This document shows positions 17,986-25,811 of a stretch of DNA of 64,000 nucleotides, piece after piece. Location: positions 437,186 through 501,185 of the forward strand of contig JAKLEB010000001.1 in the NCBI GenBank assembly GCA_022711765.1, given 5' to 3'. The translations under genes were made by a program, and so were the position numbers. The stretch's first letter is position 1, and every line of letters starts with the position of its first letter. Under the pieces are notes generated by a model, which saw nothing but the letters and a program-made list of their open reading frames with translations, was not told where the DNA came from and made no database searches. The DNA is from Candidatus Krumholzibacteriota bacterium. Lineage in GTDB: Bacteria > Krumholzibacteriota > Krumholzibacteriia > LZORAL124-64-63.

Positions 17986-18342
17986 TCAGGCGACGCCCGG
18001 GAAATGGCGCAGCACGAGTCCGCGGCCCTCGCCGGACAGGTCGACGGCCACGACGTCGAGGCGGGGCGACGCCCCGGCGGTTCCCCGCTCCCAGCACCAG
18101 CGGCGCGCCATCGCGCGGAGACGCCGCAGTTGCGCCGGCGAGACCGCCTGGACGGCCGTGCCGAGACTGCCCGGGCCGCGGCTCTTGACCTCGACGAACA
18201 CCACGAGGCCGGACCGCGCGACGACGAGGTCGACCTCGCCGCCGCCGCGGCGCCAGCGGCGCGCGAGGCAGGTGTAGCCGCAGGATTGCAGGAAGACGAG
18301 CGCGAGATCCTCGCCCAGTCGACCGAGGTCGGCGTTGCTCAT
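17986..18342 (-). CDS. yraN: YraN / UPF0102 nuclease-fold protein
   Basis: The 118-residue protein belongs to the UPF0102 family, which has a restriction-endonuclease-like fold and no settled function. The family signature is clear: G-x-x-GE near the N-terminus, GGGEVDLVV (Glu36, Asp38) and FVEVKSR (Glu51, Lys53), which together form the D-ExK type site. It lies 45 nt after rnhB, the usual neighbour of this family. Confidence 0.88.
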   Translation of the reverse strand: MSNADLGRLGEDLALVFLQSCGYTCLARRWRRGGGEVDLVVARSGLVVFVEVKSRGPGSLGTAVQAVSPAQLRRLRAMARRWCWERGTAGASPRLDVVAVDLSGEGRGLVLRHFPGVA

Positions 18343-18387
18343 GCGTGGTCCAGTCCGGGAGGGAGTCGGCGCGGCGCAGTCCGGGGA

Positions 18388-19032
18388 TCAGCAGGAGCCG
18401 TTCCAGAGCCGTCGCTGGGCGTACGCGGCGACCGGCGCGTAGCTCGCGCGGTGCAGCGGGCAAGGTCCGAGCCGCTGGAGGGCCGCGCGGTGGACGGGAG
18501 CGCCATACCCCTTGTTCGCGGCGAAACCGTAGCCGGGATAGCGGCGGTCCCACGCGATCATCACGCGATCGCGCAGGACCTTGGCGATCACCGACGCGGC
18601 GGCGATCGCGGCGCTGGTCGCGTCACCCTTGACCAGCGCGCGCGCCTCGCACTCGATCGCGGGAACCTGGAGGCCGTCGACCAGCACGAGGTCCGGCCGC
18701 ACGCGCAGGCGGGCGCAGGCGAGGGCCATCGCGCGCAGCGTCGCGGCCAGGATGTTCACGGAATCGATGACTCGCGCGTCCACGGCGCAGGCGCCCCACG
18801 CGAGTGCGCCGTCCCGGAGCTCGCGGAAGAGCTCGTCGCGGCGGGCCGCGGTGAGTCGCTTGGAATCGTCGAGACCGCTCGGACACCAGTCCGCCGGCAG
18901 CATGGCCGCCGCGGCGACGACGGGGCCGGCCCAGCTGCCGCGCCCCGCCTCGTCGACACCGGCGAGCAATCGCGCGCCGCCGCGGGAACACTCGCGGTCG
19001 AACGCCAGCAGGCGATCGGCGACCGTCGCCAC
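18388..19032 (-). CDS. rnhB: ribonuclease HII
   Basis: The enzyme cuts RNA in RNA-DNA hybrids, including single ribonucleotides in DNA. The 214-residue protein has GVDEAGRGSWAGPV with Asp27 and Glu28, LVDG with Asp119 and KGD with Asp137, giving the complete four-carboxylate site. SAAIAAASVIAKVLRDR is also typical. It starts 4 nt after the rplS stop codon and lies in the ffh-to-yraN operon. Confidence 0.95.
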   Translation of the reverse strand: MATVADRLLAFDRECSRGGARLLAGVDEAGRGSWAGPVVAAAAMLPADWCPSGLDDSKRLTAARRDELFRELRDGALAWGACAVDARVIDSVNILAATLRAMALACARLRVRPDLVLVDGLQVPAIECEARALVKGDATSAAIAAASVIAKVLRDRVMIAWDRRYPGYGFAANKGYGAPVHRAALQRLGPCPLHRASYAPVAAYAQRRLWNGSC

Positions 19033-19036
19033 GGCG

Positions 19037-19387
19037 CTACTTGCGCCGGGCCTCGCGGATCCTGGCCTTGCGGCCGCTCTTGTCGCGCAGGTAGTAGAGC
19101 TTCGCCCGGCGGACCCGGCCGCGCTTGACGACCTGGATGTTGGCGACGTTCGGCGACTCCAGGGGGAAGATCCGCTCGACCGCGATGCCGCTCGAGAGCT
19201 TGCGCACGGTGATCGTCTTCTCGCGGCCGGTTCCCTGCTGGCCGATGACCGCGCCCTCGAACGCCTGCAGGCGCTCCTTGCCGCCCTCCTTGATCCTCAC
19301 CGCGACCCGGATGGTGTCGCCGATGTTGAAATCCGGCAGATCGCCGCGCAGGGCGTCGTACCGCAGACTGTCGATCACGTTGCTCAT
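19037..19387 (-). CDS. rplS: 50S ribosomal protein L19
   Basis: The 116-residue ribosomal protein is of normal length, with the family core PDFNIGDTIRVAVRIKEG, the RLQAFEG segment and the C-terminal YYLRDKSGRKARI. It sits downstream of trmD, as in most bacteria (rpsP-rimM-trmD-rplS), and upstream of rnhB. Confidence 0.98.
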   Translation of the reverse strand: MSNVIDSLRYDALRGDLPDFNIGDTIRVAVRIKEGGKERLQAFEGAVIGQQGTGREKTITVRKLSSGIAVERIFPLESPNVANIQVVKRGRVRRAKLYYLRDKSGRKARIREARRK

Positions 19388-19469
19388 GACTGCCTCCGTC
19401 TGGGCTCCCGGTTCGCGGACCGGGCTCGGTCGGCCGCCCGCGGCGCGGGCGGCGCGTCTCGTTGATCGG

Positions 19470-20195
19470 CTAGCGTCGCGGCTGCGCGTCGCCGCCGGAA
19501 CCGGGCAGCAAGTCCGGCCGGCGCTCTCTCGTGCGCGCCTGCGCCTGTTCGCGCCGCCACTGTTCGATCCTCGCGTGATGTCCGGTCATCAGCACCTCCG
19601 GGACCTCCAGGTCCCGGTAGACCGGCGGTTTCGTGTACCACGGACAGTCGAGCCCGCCGCCGCGCTCCACCGTGAAGCTGTCGCTCGCCGCGGAGGCGCC
19701 GTCGTGCAGGACCCCGGCGATGCGCCGCACCATCGCGTCGACGATGACCAGCGCCGGCAGCTCGCCGCCGCTTAGCACGTAGTCGCCGATGGAGACCTCG
19801 CGCGGAGCGATCAGCTCGCGGACGCGCTCGTCGACGCCCTTGTAGTGGCCGCAGACCACGACGATCTCGCCGGCCGCCTCGGCGGCGCCGAGCAGCTCGA
19901 GCGTGAGCGCCTCGTCCAGCCGCTCGCCCTGGGGCGAGGTGAGCAGGACGGGAGCGTCCGCTCGGCCGCGGACGGCCTCGACCGCTTCGACGACGCACGG
20001 CGCCATCAGGACCATGCCGGCGCCGCCGCCGTACGGGGTGTCGTCGACCGTGCCGTGCTTGTCCACGGCGAAGTCCCGGATGTCGGTGACCGTGTAGCGG
20101 ACTTGCCCCTGGCGCTCCGCGCGGCCGAGGATGCTCGTCGCGAGCACCGCGCGGACCATCTCCGGGAACAGCGTGAGGACCTTGAACTCAAGCAT
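19470..20195 (-). CDS. trmD: tRNA (guanine-37-N1)-methyltransferase
   Basis: The SAM-dependent SPOUT methyltransferase makes m1G37, which prevents frameshifting. The 241-residue protein shows the conserved start FKVLTLFPEM, the trefoil-knot segment DDTPYGGGAGMVL and the cofactor loop IGDYVLSGGELPALV. ATG 20195 overlaps the rimM stop by 8 nt. Downstream, 82 nt separate it from rplS. Confidence 0.97.
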   Translation of the reverse strand: MLEFKVLTLFPEMVRAVLATSILGRAERQGQVRYTVTDIRDFAVDKHGTVDDTPYGGGAGMVLMAPCVVEAVEAVRGRADAPVLLTSPQGERLDEALTLELLGAAEAAGEIVVVCGHYKGVDERVRELIAPREVSIGDYVLSGGELPALVIVDAMVRRIAGVLHDGASAASDSFTVERGGGLDCPWYTKPPVYRDLEVPEVLMTGHHARIEQWRREQAQARTRERRPDLLPGSGGDAQPRR

Positions 20196-20697
20196 CGAGC
20201 AACCCCTCCGGCGGATCGACGACCAGGGTGCCGTCCAGCCCGGCGTCCGGCTCCAGGATGGGCGCGACCGCGGGGATCAGCACCTCGCGGCCGCCATGCT
20301 CGACGACCAGGAGGACCTGCGTCGCGTACCGCCGCACCTCGCGCACCGGGCCGAGGACCTCGCCCCCGCGCAGCGCGACCGGCCGCCCCAGGTAGCGGAA
20401 CGGCAGCCCGTCGGCCGGCCGGGGGAAGTCCGCCGCCAGGTAGTCCGCGCGCTGGAATCCCAGCTGGCGGCCCACCATGGCCTCGGCCGCGTCGCGGTCG
20501 GCGCAGCCGGCGGCCTTGACCGTCACGCAGGCGCCGGACGGCCGCACCGCCTCGATCCGCGCGCGATCGCCATCCTGCCAGACCAGGAAGTCGGTGCCGA
20601 GCAGCGGCGCGTGGAAATCGAGCAGCGGATAGAGCTTGACCTCTCCCCGCAGCCCGACGGCCTTCACGACCTCGGCGATCGGCACGAAACCGTCCAT
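20188..20697 (-). CDS. rimM: ribosome maturation factor RimM
   Basis: The protein assists assembly of the 30S head through r-protein S19. It has 169 residues with an N-terminal RimM barrel (PIAEVVKAVGLRGEVKLYPL) and a C-terminal PRC barrel (LGPVREVRRYATQVLLVV, VLIPAVAPIL). It lies 2 nt after khpA and overlaps trmD by 8 nt, the standard gene order. Confidence 0.95.
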   Translation of the reverse strand: MDGFVPIAEVVKAVGLRGEVKLYPLLDFHAPLLGTDFLVWQDGDRARIEAVRPSGACVTVKAAGCADRDAAEAMVGRQLGFQRADYLAADFPRPADGLPFRYLGRPVALRGGEVLGPVREVRRYATQVLLVVEHGGREVLIPAVAPILEPDAGLDGTLVVDPPEGLLDA

Positions 20698-20699
20698 GG

Positions 20700-20972
20700 T
20701 CAGTCTTCCACGATCTCCATGGCGAACCGCTGGTTGCCGCGCGCGTTGATCGCCGCGAGCAGCGCGCGGATCGCCCGCGCGGTCTGGCCGTTCTTGCCGA
20801 TGAACTGGCCCTGGTCGTCGGGGTGCAGGTGGATCCGGAAGACCTCCCGGTCCTCGGCCTCCACCAGGTCGATCCGCACCTCGTCCGGGTGATCGACCAG
20901 GTTGACGGCCAGGAAGGACATCAGGTCCATGGCCCGCTCCTGGGCCGCGTTCAGCTGGCGCGCGTCGTTCAC
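20700..20972 (-). CDS. khpA: KH-domain RNA-binding protein KhpA
   Basis: The 90-residue single KH-domain protein has the RNA-binding loop GKNG at 59-62 (FIGKNGQTARAIRALL). Homologues bind RNA with KhpB and affect cell division and elongation. It sits between rpsP and rimM, its usual place, with intergenic gaps of only 1-2 nt. Confidence 0.93.
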   Translation of the reverse strand: MNDARQLNAAQERAMDLMSFLAVNLVDHPDEVRIDLVEAEDREVFRIHLHPDDQGQFIGKNGQTARAIRALLAAINARGNQRFAMEIVED

Positions 20973-20973
20973 G

Positions 20974-21453
20974 TCACTCGCTCCCCGCCGGGGTCTCGGC
21001 CTCGCCGCCCGCGGCGCTGGCCGCCGAGGCGGCTGCCTTGGCCGCCGCCGCCGCCTCGCGCCGCTGGGTCTCCGCCTCCTGGAGCTGGCGCCGGCGAGCC
21101 CGGGAGGCGTCGGCGTCGCGCTGGATCCGCGCCGACTGGCCCGGCTGCCAGGCCTCGAGCCGCGACGCGATCTCCTCCGCCGTGAGGCCCTGCTGGACGA
21201 GGCTGAAGTGGTAGAGGATGCCCTGGCGCTTGAGCAGGCTGCGCGCGGTGTCGCTGATCGACGCGCCCTTCTGGAGCCAGTCGAGGATCTCGTCGGTGTG
21301 CAGGTCGACCTCCTGGGGGTCGACGAAGGGATTGTAGTAGCCCAGATTCGCGAGGTACGCGCCGTCCCGCCGCTTGCGGCTGTCGAGCACGACGAGGCGG
21401 TAGAACGGGCGCTTCTTCTTGCCCATGCGGGTCAATCGGATCGTGGTCGCCAA
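20974..21453 (-). CDS. rpsP: 30S ribosomal protein S16 with long C-terminal extension
   Basis: The first ~80 residues are ordinary S16 (ATTIRLTRMGKKKRPFYRLVV, ILDWLQKGA). The start is TTG at 21453, fixed by GGGAGG eight bases upstream and by the family N-terminus. The protein is 159 residues long, against about 80-100 in most bacteria. The extra tail after ~100 is charged and then Ala/Glu rich, probably helical and surface exposed. It follows ffh by 71 nt. Confidence 0.95.
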   Translation of the reverse strand: MATTIRLTRMGKKKRPFYRLVVLDSRKRRDGAYLANLGYYNPFVDPQEVDLHTDEILDWLQKGASISDTARSLLKRQGILYHFSLVQQGLTAEEIASRLEAWQPGQSARIQRDADASRARRRQLQEAETQRREAAAAAKAAASAASAAGGEAETPAGSE

Positions 21454-21524
21454 CTTATCGACCTCCCATTCGGGTGGTGTCGCGACGCGCCCCATGCGCG
21501 CCGCGTTCAGGGGCTCGGCGAGCC

Positions 21525-22865
21525 CTAGCGCGGACCGGCCCCGAGGACCCTGCGGCCGAATTCCTGCAGGCCACCGGCGGCGTTGATCTGCTTCATCATC
21601 CGCCTCATGTCCCGGTACTGCTTCAGCAGCTTGTTGACCTGCGAGATGTTCGTCCCGCTGCCCCGGGCGATCCGCTTGCGCCGCGAGCCGTTGATCAGGT
21701 CCGGCTTGCGGCGTTCCTGGCGCGTCATGGAGTTGATGATCGCCTCCACGCGCGAAAACTGTTCGTCGTCCACGTCGATGTCGTCGAGCGCGCCGCCGCC
21801 CATCCCGGGCAGCAGCTTGAGCACGCCCTTGAATGACCCCATGCGCTTGACCTGCTTGATCTGGCGCTGGAAGTCCTCCAGGCTGAATTCGCCCTGGGCG
21901 AACCGGTCCGCGAGCAGCTGCGCCTCGTCCAGGTCGAGCTTGCTCTCGGCCTGCTCGATCAGGGTCAGCACGTCGCCCATCCCGAGGATGCGGCTCGCCA
22001 TGCGGTCGGGATGGAAGACCTCGAGGTCGTCCAGCCTCTCCCCGACGCCGACGAGCTTGATGGGCTTGCCGGTGATCTCCTTCACCGAGAGCGCGGCGCC
22101 GCCGCGGGCGTCGCCGTCGAGCTTGGTCAACACGACACCGTCGTAGCCCACCTGCGCGGCGAACTGCTCGGCGATGTGGACCGCTTCCTGACCGGTCATG
22201 GCGTCCAGGACGAGGAGCTTCTCGTCCATGGGCACCATCTTGTCGATGTCGTTCAGCTCCTGCAGGAGCGTCTGGTCGATGTGCAGGCGGCCGGCGGTGT
22301 CGACGATCAGGACGTCGCAGTCGTTGTCGCGGGCCTTGCGCTGGCCGAGCTTGACGATCTGCGGCGCGCTCCGCTTGACGCGGTCGCTGAAGACCGGCAC
22401 GCCGACCTGACCGGCGATCGTCTCGAGCTGGTCGATCGCGGCCGGCCGGTAGATGTCGGCCGCCACGAGCAGCGGCCGCCGCCCCTCCTTCTGGAGCTGG
22501 CGCGCAAGCTTGCCGCAGAAGGTCGTCTTGCCGGACCCCTGCAGGCCCAGCACCATGACGGTCGCCATGCCCTTGGCCGGCAGCTGCAGCGACGCCGTCT
22601 CGCCGCCGAGCAACCGCTTGAGTTCCTCGTGGACGATCTTGACCACCTGCTGGGCCGGTTGCAGACCCTGCAGGACCTGCTGGCCGAGGGCCTGCTCGCG
22701 CACGCGCGCCACGAGGTCCTTGGCCACCTGGTAATGGACGTCGGCCTCGAGGAGCGCGAGGCGGATCTCCCGCAGCGCTTCCTTGATGTTGTCCTCGGTC
22801 AGCTGAGGCTGGCCGGCCAGCTTGCGCATGGCCCCTTCGAGGCGTCGGGTCAGGTCCTGGAACAC
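21525..22865 (-). CDS. ffh: signal recognition particle protein Ffh
   Basis: The SRP54-type GTPase binds signal peptides and 4.5S RNA and docks with FtsY. The 446-residue protein has an N domain, a G domain with GLQGSGKTT near 107-115, VDTAGRLH and TKLDGDARGG, and an M domain with the RNA-binding GSGTNISQVNKLLKQY helix. The start is GTG at 22865 with GGAG upstream, matching the usual MF-Q/D-L N-terminus. It is the first gene of the translation operon, with a promoter at 23044-23072. Confidence 0.97.
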   Translation of the reverse strand: MFQDLTRRLEGAMRKLAGQPQLTEDNIKEALREIRLALLEADVHYQVAKDLVARVREQALGQQVLQGLQPAQQVVKIVHEELKRLLGGETASLQLPAKGMATVMVLGLQGSGKTTFCGKLARQLQKEGRRPLLVAADIYRPAAIDQLETIAGQVGVPVFSDRVKRSAPQIVKLGQRKARDNDCDVLIVDTAGRLHIDQTLLQELNDIDKMVPMDEKLLVLDAMTGQEAVHIAEQFAAQVGYDGVVLTKLDGDARGGAALSVKEITGKPIKLVGVGERLDDLEVFHPDRMASRILGMGDVLTLIEQAESKLDLDEAQLLADRFAQGEFSLEDFQRQIKQVKRMGSFKGVLKLLPGMGGGALDDIDVDDEQFSRVEAIINSMTRQERRKPDLINGSRRKRIARGSGTNISQVNKLLKQYRDMRRMMKQINAAGGLQEFGRRVLGAGPR

Positions 22866-23000
22866 GAACTCAATCTCCGTGGCGCGTCCGCGGACACGCC
22901 GGACGGCGCGAATCGGCGCCGGCCGCCGTTCCTGGCGAGCCGCGCATCCTCGCGCCCAAGTTCTTGTCGAACCGTCATTTACCAGATAACGGCAAGACGC

Positions 23001-23024
23001 GGGGTGGGCCACCGCGCCCACCCC
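23001..23024 (-). other. hairpin in the ffh 5' leader
   Basis: A perfect 9-bp GC stem (23001-23009 with 23016-23024) has a 6-nt loop. It lies ~10 nt after the predicted ffh transcript start and ~100 nt downstream of the truncated gene copy, so it could be a leader structure or a terminator for anything read through from upstream. Confidence 0.5.
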
Positions 23025-23043
23025 GGACGTTCGACGGGTTGGA

Positions 23044-23072
23044 AATATAGCAGATACGGCGGTTCAGGGCAA
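23044..23072 (-). promoter_or_regulatory. ffh operon promoter
   Basis: The minus strand has TTGCCC (23072-23067), a 17-bp spacer and TATATT (23049-23044). The -10 matches 5 of 6. Confidence 0.6.
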
Positions 23073-23117
23073 GAAACGGCCGCCTAGACCTCGGGCACCA
23101 GGATCGATCCTCGTCGT

Positions 23118-23564
23118 TCAACGGAACAGCCGTTTGACCGCGGTATAGGTCCAGCCCTCGACCGGCGTTCCCGGATTGAACCAGAACACCTCGCTCGAGC
23201 CGCCCACGTAACCGCACGGGACCAGCAGGTCCGGGACGGCTCCGTCCGCGTAGACCGGTCCGTCGTGGCCCGGAACGCTCGGGGGTGTGGCGCCATGATA
23301 GACCACGTAGTAGCACCATTCGAACGGCTGGACGACGAGGACGCGCAGGGTGCCCAGCACGGTGAGATCGGGTCCGGACGGGACCGGCGTCGGGAATCCG
23401 ACCAGCAGGTTGGTGAAGCTCCCGCCGAAGTTCCAGCCATCGTGCGGGAACTCGACCCCGAGGACGAGCAGCGGTGCCAGCATGTCGATGCCGACCTCGA
23501 AGCCGCCGATCAACGGACTGGTGGGATGATGCAGCGTGACGAACAGATCGAGGACCGTGCCCAC
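23118..23564 (-). pseudogene. 5'-truncated copy of the 23664-24239 secreted protein
   Basis: The 148 codons from GTG 23564 match residues 45-191 of the intact neighbour closely, including GGFEVGIDM, NFGGSFTNLLVG, YYVVYHGA and VPGHDGPVYADG. The signal peptide and first ~44 residues are missing. An in-frame TGA lies five codons upstream of the GTG, and no ribosome site is seen. It lies beyond the terminator of the intact copy and has no visible promoter. It is most likely a decaying tandem duplicate, though the retained frame is open to its natural end. Confidence 0.7.
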
Positions 23565-23608
23565 GCCACGATGATATCACCGGTCTCCCGGGCTCGGTAG
23601 AAAGATGA

Positions 23609-23634
23609 AGGCCCCGGACCGGAGTCCGGGGCCT
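23609..23634 (-). terminator. intrinsic terminator of the small secreted protein gene
   Basis: A perfect 11-bp stem (23609-23619 with 23624-23634) has loop CGGA. On the minus strand it is followed by CTTCATCTTTCT. Confidence 0.75.
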
Positions 23635-23663
23635 CGATCGGAACTGGCGGGAAGCCGCTCGAA

Positions 23664-24239
23664 CTAGTCGAACAGGTTCTTGACGCCGGTCCAGGTCTGG
23701 TTCTCGACCGCCACGACGCCGCCGAACAGGAAGACGTTCGGGGTGCCGTTGATGTAGCCGCAGGGAACCAGGATGTCCGGGTTCACGCCGTCGGCGTACA
23801 CCGGGCCGTCATGGCCGGGGATGCTCGGCGGGTTGGCGCCGTGGTAGACGACGTACAGAGCCTCGGGCGGCGTGGACCCGATCAGGCAGTTCAACGTCAC
23901 GAGGGTGATGATGTCGGTCTGCACCGGGATCGGGGTCATGTAGCCGACGAGCAGGTTCGTGAACGAGCCGCCGAAGTTGGTCCCGCCATTCGGGAACACG
24001 CCGTTCAGGACGAACAGCTGGGACGGCATGTCGATGCCGACCTCGAAGCCGCCGATCGAGAAGCTCGTCGGGTTGTGCAGGGTCACGATCAGGTCCAGCG
24101 CCGTACCGGCATCGCACTCTTCCATCGGGATGTAATCGAGGTACTCGCCCCCGACCAGCCGATACATGCCGAAGTTGTCCTGGGCCATGACGCCGCCGGC
24201 GACCAAGAGCGCCAGGGCCAGTGTTAGCAGACGCTTCAT
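23664..24239 (-). CDS. small secreted protein, family unknown
   Basis: The 191-residue precursor has a clean Sec signal peptide with likely cleavage after VMA (residue 19). The mature part is hydrophobic and beta-rich, with Asn/Gly-rich turns and two cysteines (Cys42 and one in VPCGY). I do not recognise a domain; a cohesin-like or immunoglobulin-like fold is possible. ATG 24239 has GAGGAG eight bases upstream. It is monocistronic with a strong promoter, a structured leader and a terminator, which suggests good expression. A truncated copy lies directly downstream. Confidence 0.7.
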   Translation of the reverse strand: MKRLLTLALALLVAGGVMAQDNFGMYRLVGGEYLDYIPMEECDAGTALDLIVTLHNPTSFSIGGFEVGIDMPSQLFVLNGVFPNGGTNFGGSFTNLLVGYMTPIPVQTDIITLVTLNCLIGSTPPEALYVVYHGANPPSIPGHDGPVYADGVNPDILVPCGYINGTPNVFLFGGVVAVENQTWTGVKNLFD

Positions 24240-24269
24240 GAGATCTACTCCTCGCTGCTAGCCGTCCAT

Positions 24270-24292
24270 GCGCATCCCGTGAACGGATGCGC
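24270..24292 (-). other. leader hairpin of the small secreted protein gene
   Basis: An 8-bp stem (GCGCATCC, 24270-24277, pairing with 24285-24292) with a 7-nt loop sits in the ~100-nt leader, 30 nt before the start codon. Confidence 0.5.
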
Positions 24293-24346
24293 TCCTCACG
24301 CGTCCTGCCCGCGTGTTTGCGATCAGGAGCGTCGCTCGCGAGAATG

Positions 24347-24374
24347 ATCATAACAGAACGTCACATATTGTGAA
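24347..24374 (-). promoter_or_regulatory. promoter of the small secreted protein gene
   Basis: The minus strand has TTCACA (24374-24369), a 16-bp spacer and TATGAT (24352-24347), each 5 of 6 to consensus. The region 24340-24405 is locally AT-rich. Confidence 0.65.
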
Positions 24375-24405
24375 AGCATTTTCTTACGAATTGTTTTTTG
24401 ATGCG

Positions 24406-25089
24406 CTATCGAGAAAGGCCCCGCAGGAGCCCGGCGGCGCCTTTCCGGTCGGTTTTCTCGCAGAACCAGGTCCCGGAGACCAGGATATCGGCCCCCGCCT
24501 CGCGACAGTCGGGAGCCGTGCGGTCGTTGACCCCGCCGTCGACGCTGATGGCGAAATCCAGGCCGGCCTGGCGCCGCAGCCGGGCGAGCCGGCGGATCTT
24601 CTCGAGTCCCCGCGGATCGAAGCTCTGGCCGCCGAATCCCGGCTTGACCGTCATGACCAGCACGAGGTCGACGCGATCGAGGACCGGCTCGAGGCAAGCG
24701 ATGTCGGAATCCGGATTCAGCGACGCGCCGCGGCGGCAACCGAGCGCGCCGATGCGGTCGAGCGTCGCCGCGAGCGGGCTCGCCGACTCGGCGTGGATGG
24801 TGATCGCATCGACGCCGGCGTCGACGAACGCCCCAAGGTAGCGGTCGGGATCCGTCATCATCAGGTGGGCGTCCAGGACGAGGCCCGTACAGCGACGGAC
24901 GGCGGCGCAGATGAACGGACCGAACGTGAGGTTCGGCACGAAGTGGGCGTCCATGACGTCGAGGTGCAGCAGGTCGACGCCCGCCTCCTCCATCGACGCG
25001 ATGTCCCGGCGCAGGTCCGTGAAGTCGGCGGCCAGCAGCGAGGGCGCCACGGCCACCCGATGGTCAGGGTGACGTCGCCACCAGTTCAA
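24406..25089 (-). CDS. rpe: ribulose-phosphate 3-epimerase
   Basis: The TIM-barrel enzyme interconverts ribulose-5-phosphate and xylulose-5-phosphate. The 227-residue frame shows APSLLAADF, HLDVMDAHFVPNLTFGP with metal-binding His and Asp, MTVKPGFGGQ and SVDGGV. TTG 25089 is preferred for AGGGAG six bases upstream and overlaps the PASTA gene by 26 nt; GTG 25056, closer to the family N-terminus, is an alternative without a ribosome site. It is the last gene of the long operon from ruvC. Confidence 0.94.
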   Translation of the reverse strand: MNWWRRHPDHRVAVAPSLLAADFTDLRRDIASMEEAGVDLLHLDVMDAHFVPNLTFGPFICAAVRRCTGLVLDAHLMMTDPDRYLGAFVDAGVDAITIHAESASPLAATLDRIGALGCRRGASLNPDSDIACLEPVLDRVDLVLVMTVKPGFGGQSFDPRGLEKIRRLARLRRQAGLDFAISVDGGVNDRTAPDCREAGADILVSGTWFCEKTDRKGAAGLLRGLSR

Positions 25090-25807
25090 TGCGCTCTCCC
25101 TTGCGGATGCGGCGCCCCGGCGCGGGGTCCTGCCGCAGCACCAGGTTGGCCTCGTGCACCACGGTCCGGACGTAGCTCACCGGCGCGAGCACGCAGCCCG
25201 CCGCCAGGACGCGCTGGCGTGCGAGATGGAGCGGCACGCCGCGCAGGTCGGGCATGCAGAGCAACTCGGGCGGCGCCGGCTCGCCGACGACCAGATCGAT
25301 CGCGAGGCCCTTGCGCAGCTCACGTCCGGCCGGCGGATTCTGGCACACCACGGTCGGCGCCGTGACGTCAGCGCGGCGCAGGCGGATCACGCGGCCGCGC
25401 CGGAAGCCCTCGCGTTGCAGCGTGATCTCCGACTGCCGTTCGCTGAGACCGGCCAGGTCGGGCACGGCCCCCGCCGGCGGGCCGCTGCTGGTGACCACGC
25501 GGATCGTCCGTCCGCTGCGGATGGGGCTGCCGGCTGCCGGGACCTGCTCGAGGATCTGGCCGGCCGCCATCTCCGGGTGGGCGCGCTGGCGCGTCGGTTC
25601 GACCGTGAGCCGCTGGTCGGCCACCGCGAGATTGGCGCGCTCGACCGTCATCCCCCGCACGTCCGGCGTGAGCACGACCGTGTTCCGATGCACGATCCGC
25701 GGCAGCACCGCGGCGTTGATGGCGAAGAACAGCACGGCGGCGATCGCCATCAGCCCGCCCAGGAACACCAGGAACTCCCAGACCTTCATGCCGCGCTCGT
25801 CGTTCAT
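25064..25807 (-). CDS. membrane-anchored PASTA-domain protein without kinase domain
   Basis: The 247-residue protein has one N-terminal transmembrane segment (about residues 9-32) and then about three PASTA repeats, with VPDLAGLSERQSEITLQREG and MPDLRGVPLHLARQRVLAAG among the clearest. PASTA domains bind muropeptides or lipid II in PBPs and Ser/Thr kinases. There is no kinase or transpeptidase domain. ATG 25807 lies 4 nt after the rsmB stop. Its position between rsmB and rpe is where PASTA kinases sit in many Gram-positives. A cell-wall sensing or scaffolding role is inferred. Confidence 0.85.
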   Translation of the reverse strand: MNDERGMKVWEFLVFLGGLMAIAAVLFFAINAAVLPRIVHRNTVVLTPDVRGMTVERANLAVADQRLTVEPTRQRAHPEMAAGQILEQVPAAGSPIRSGRTIRVVTSSGPPAGAVPDLAGLSERQSEITLQREGFRRGRVIRLRRADVTAPTVVCQNPPAGRELRKGLAIDLVVGEPAPPELLCMPDLRGVPLHLARQRVLAAGCVLAPVSYVRTVVHEANLVLRQDPAPGRRIRKGERIELVATSP

Positions 25808-25811
25808 GACC

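Noticed and set aside
24361..24373. TCACATATTGTGA as a CRP/FNR-type operator
   Set aside because: The half-sites are everted relative to TGTGA-N6-TCACA and part of the repeat is the -35 box; there is no further support.
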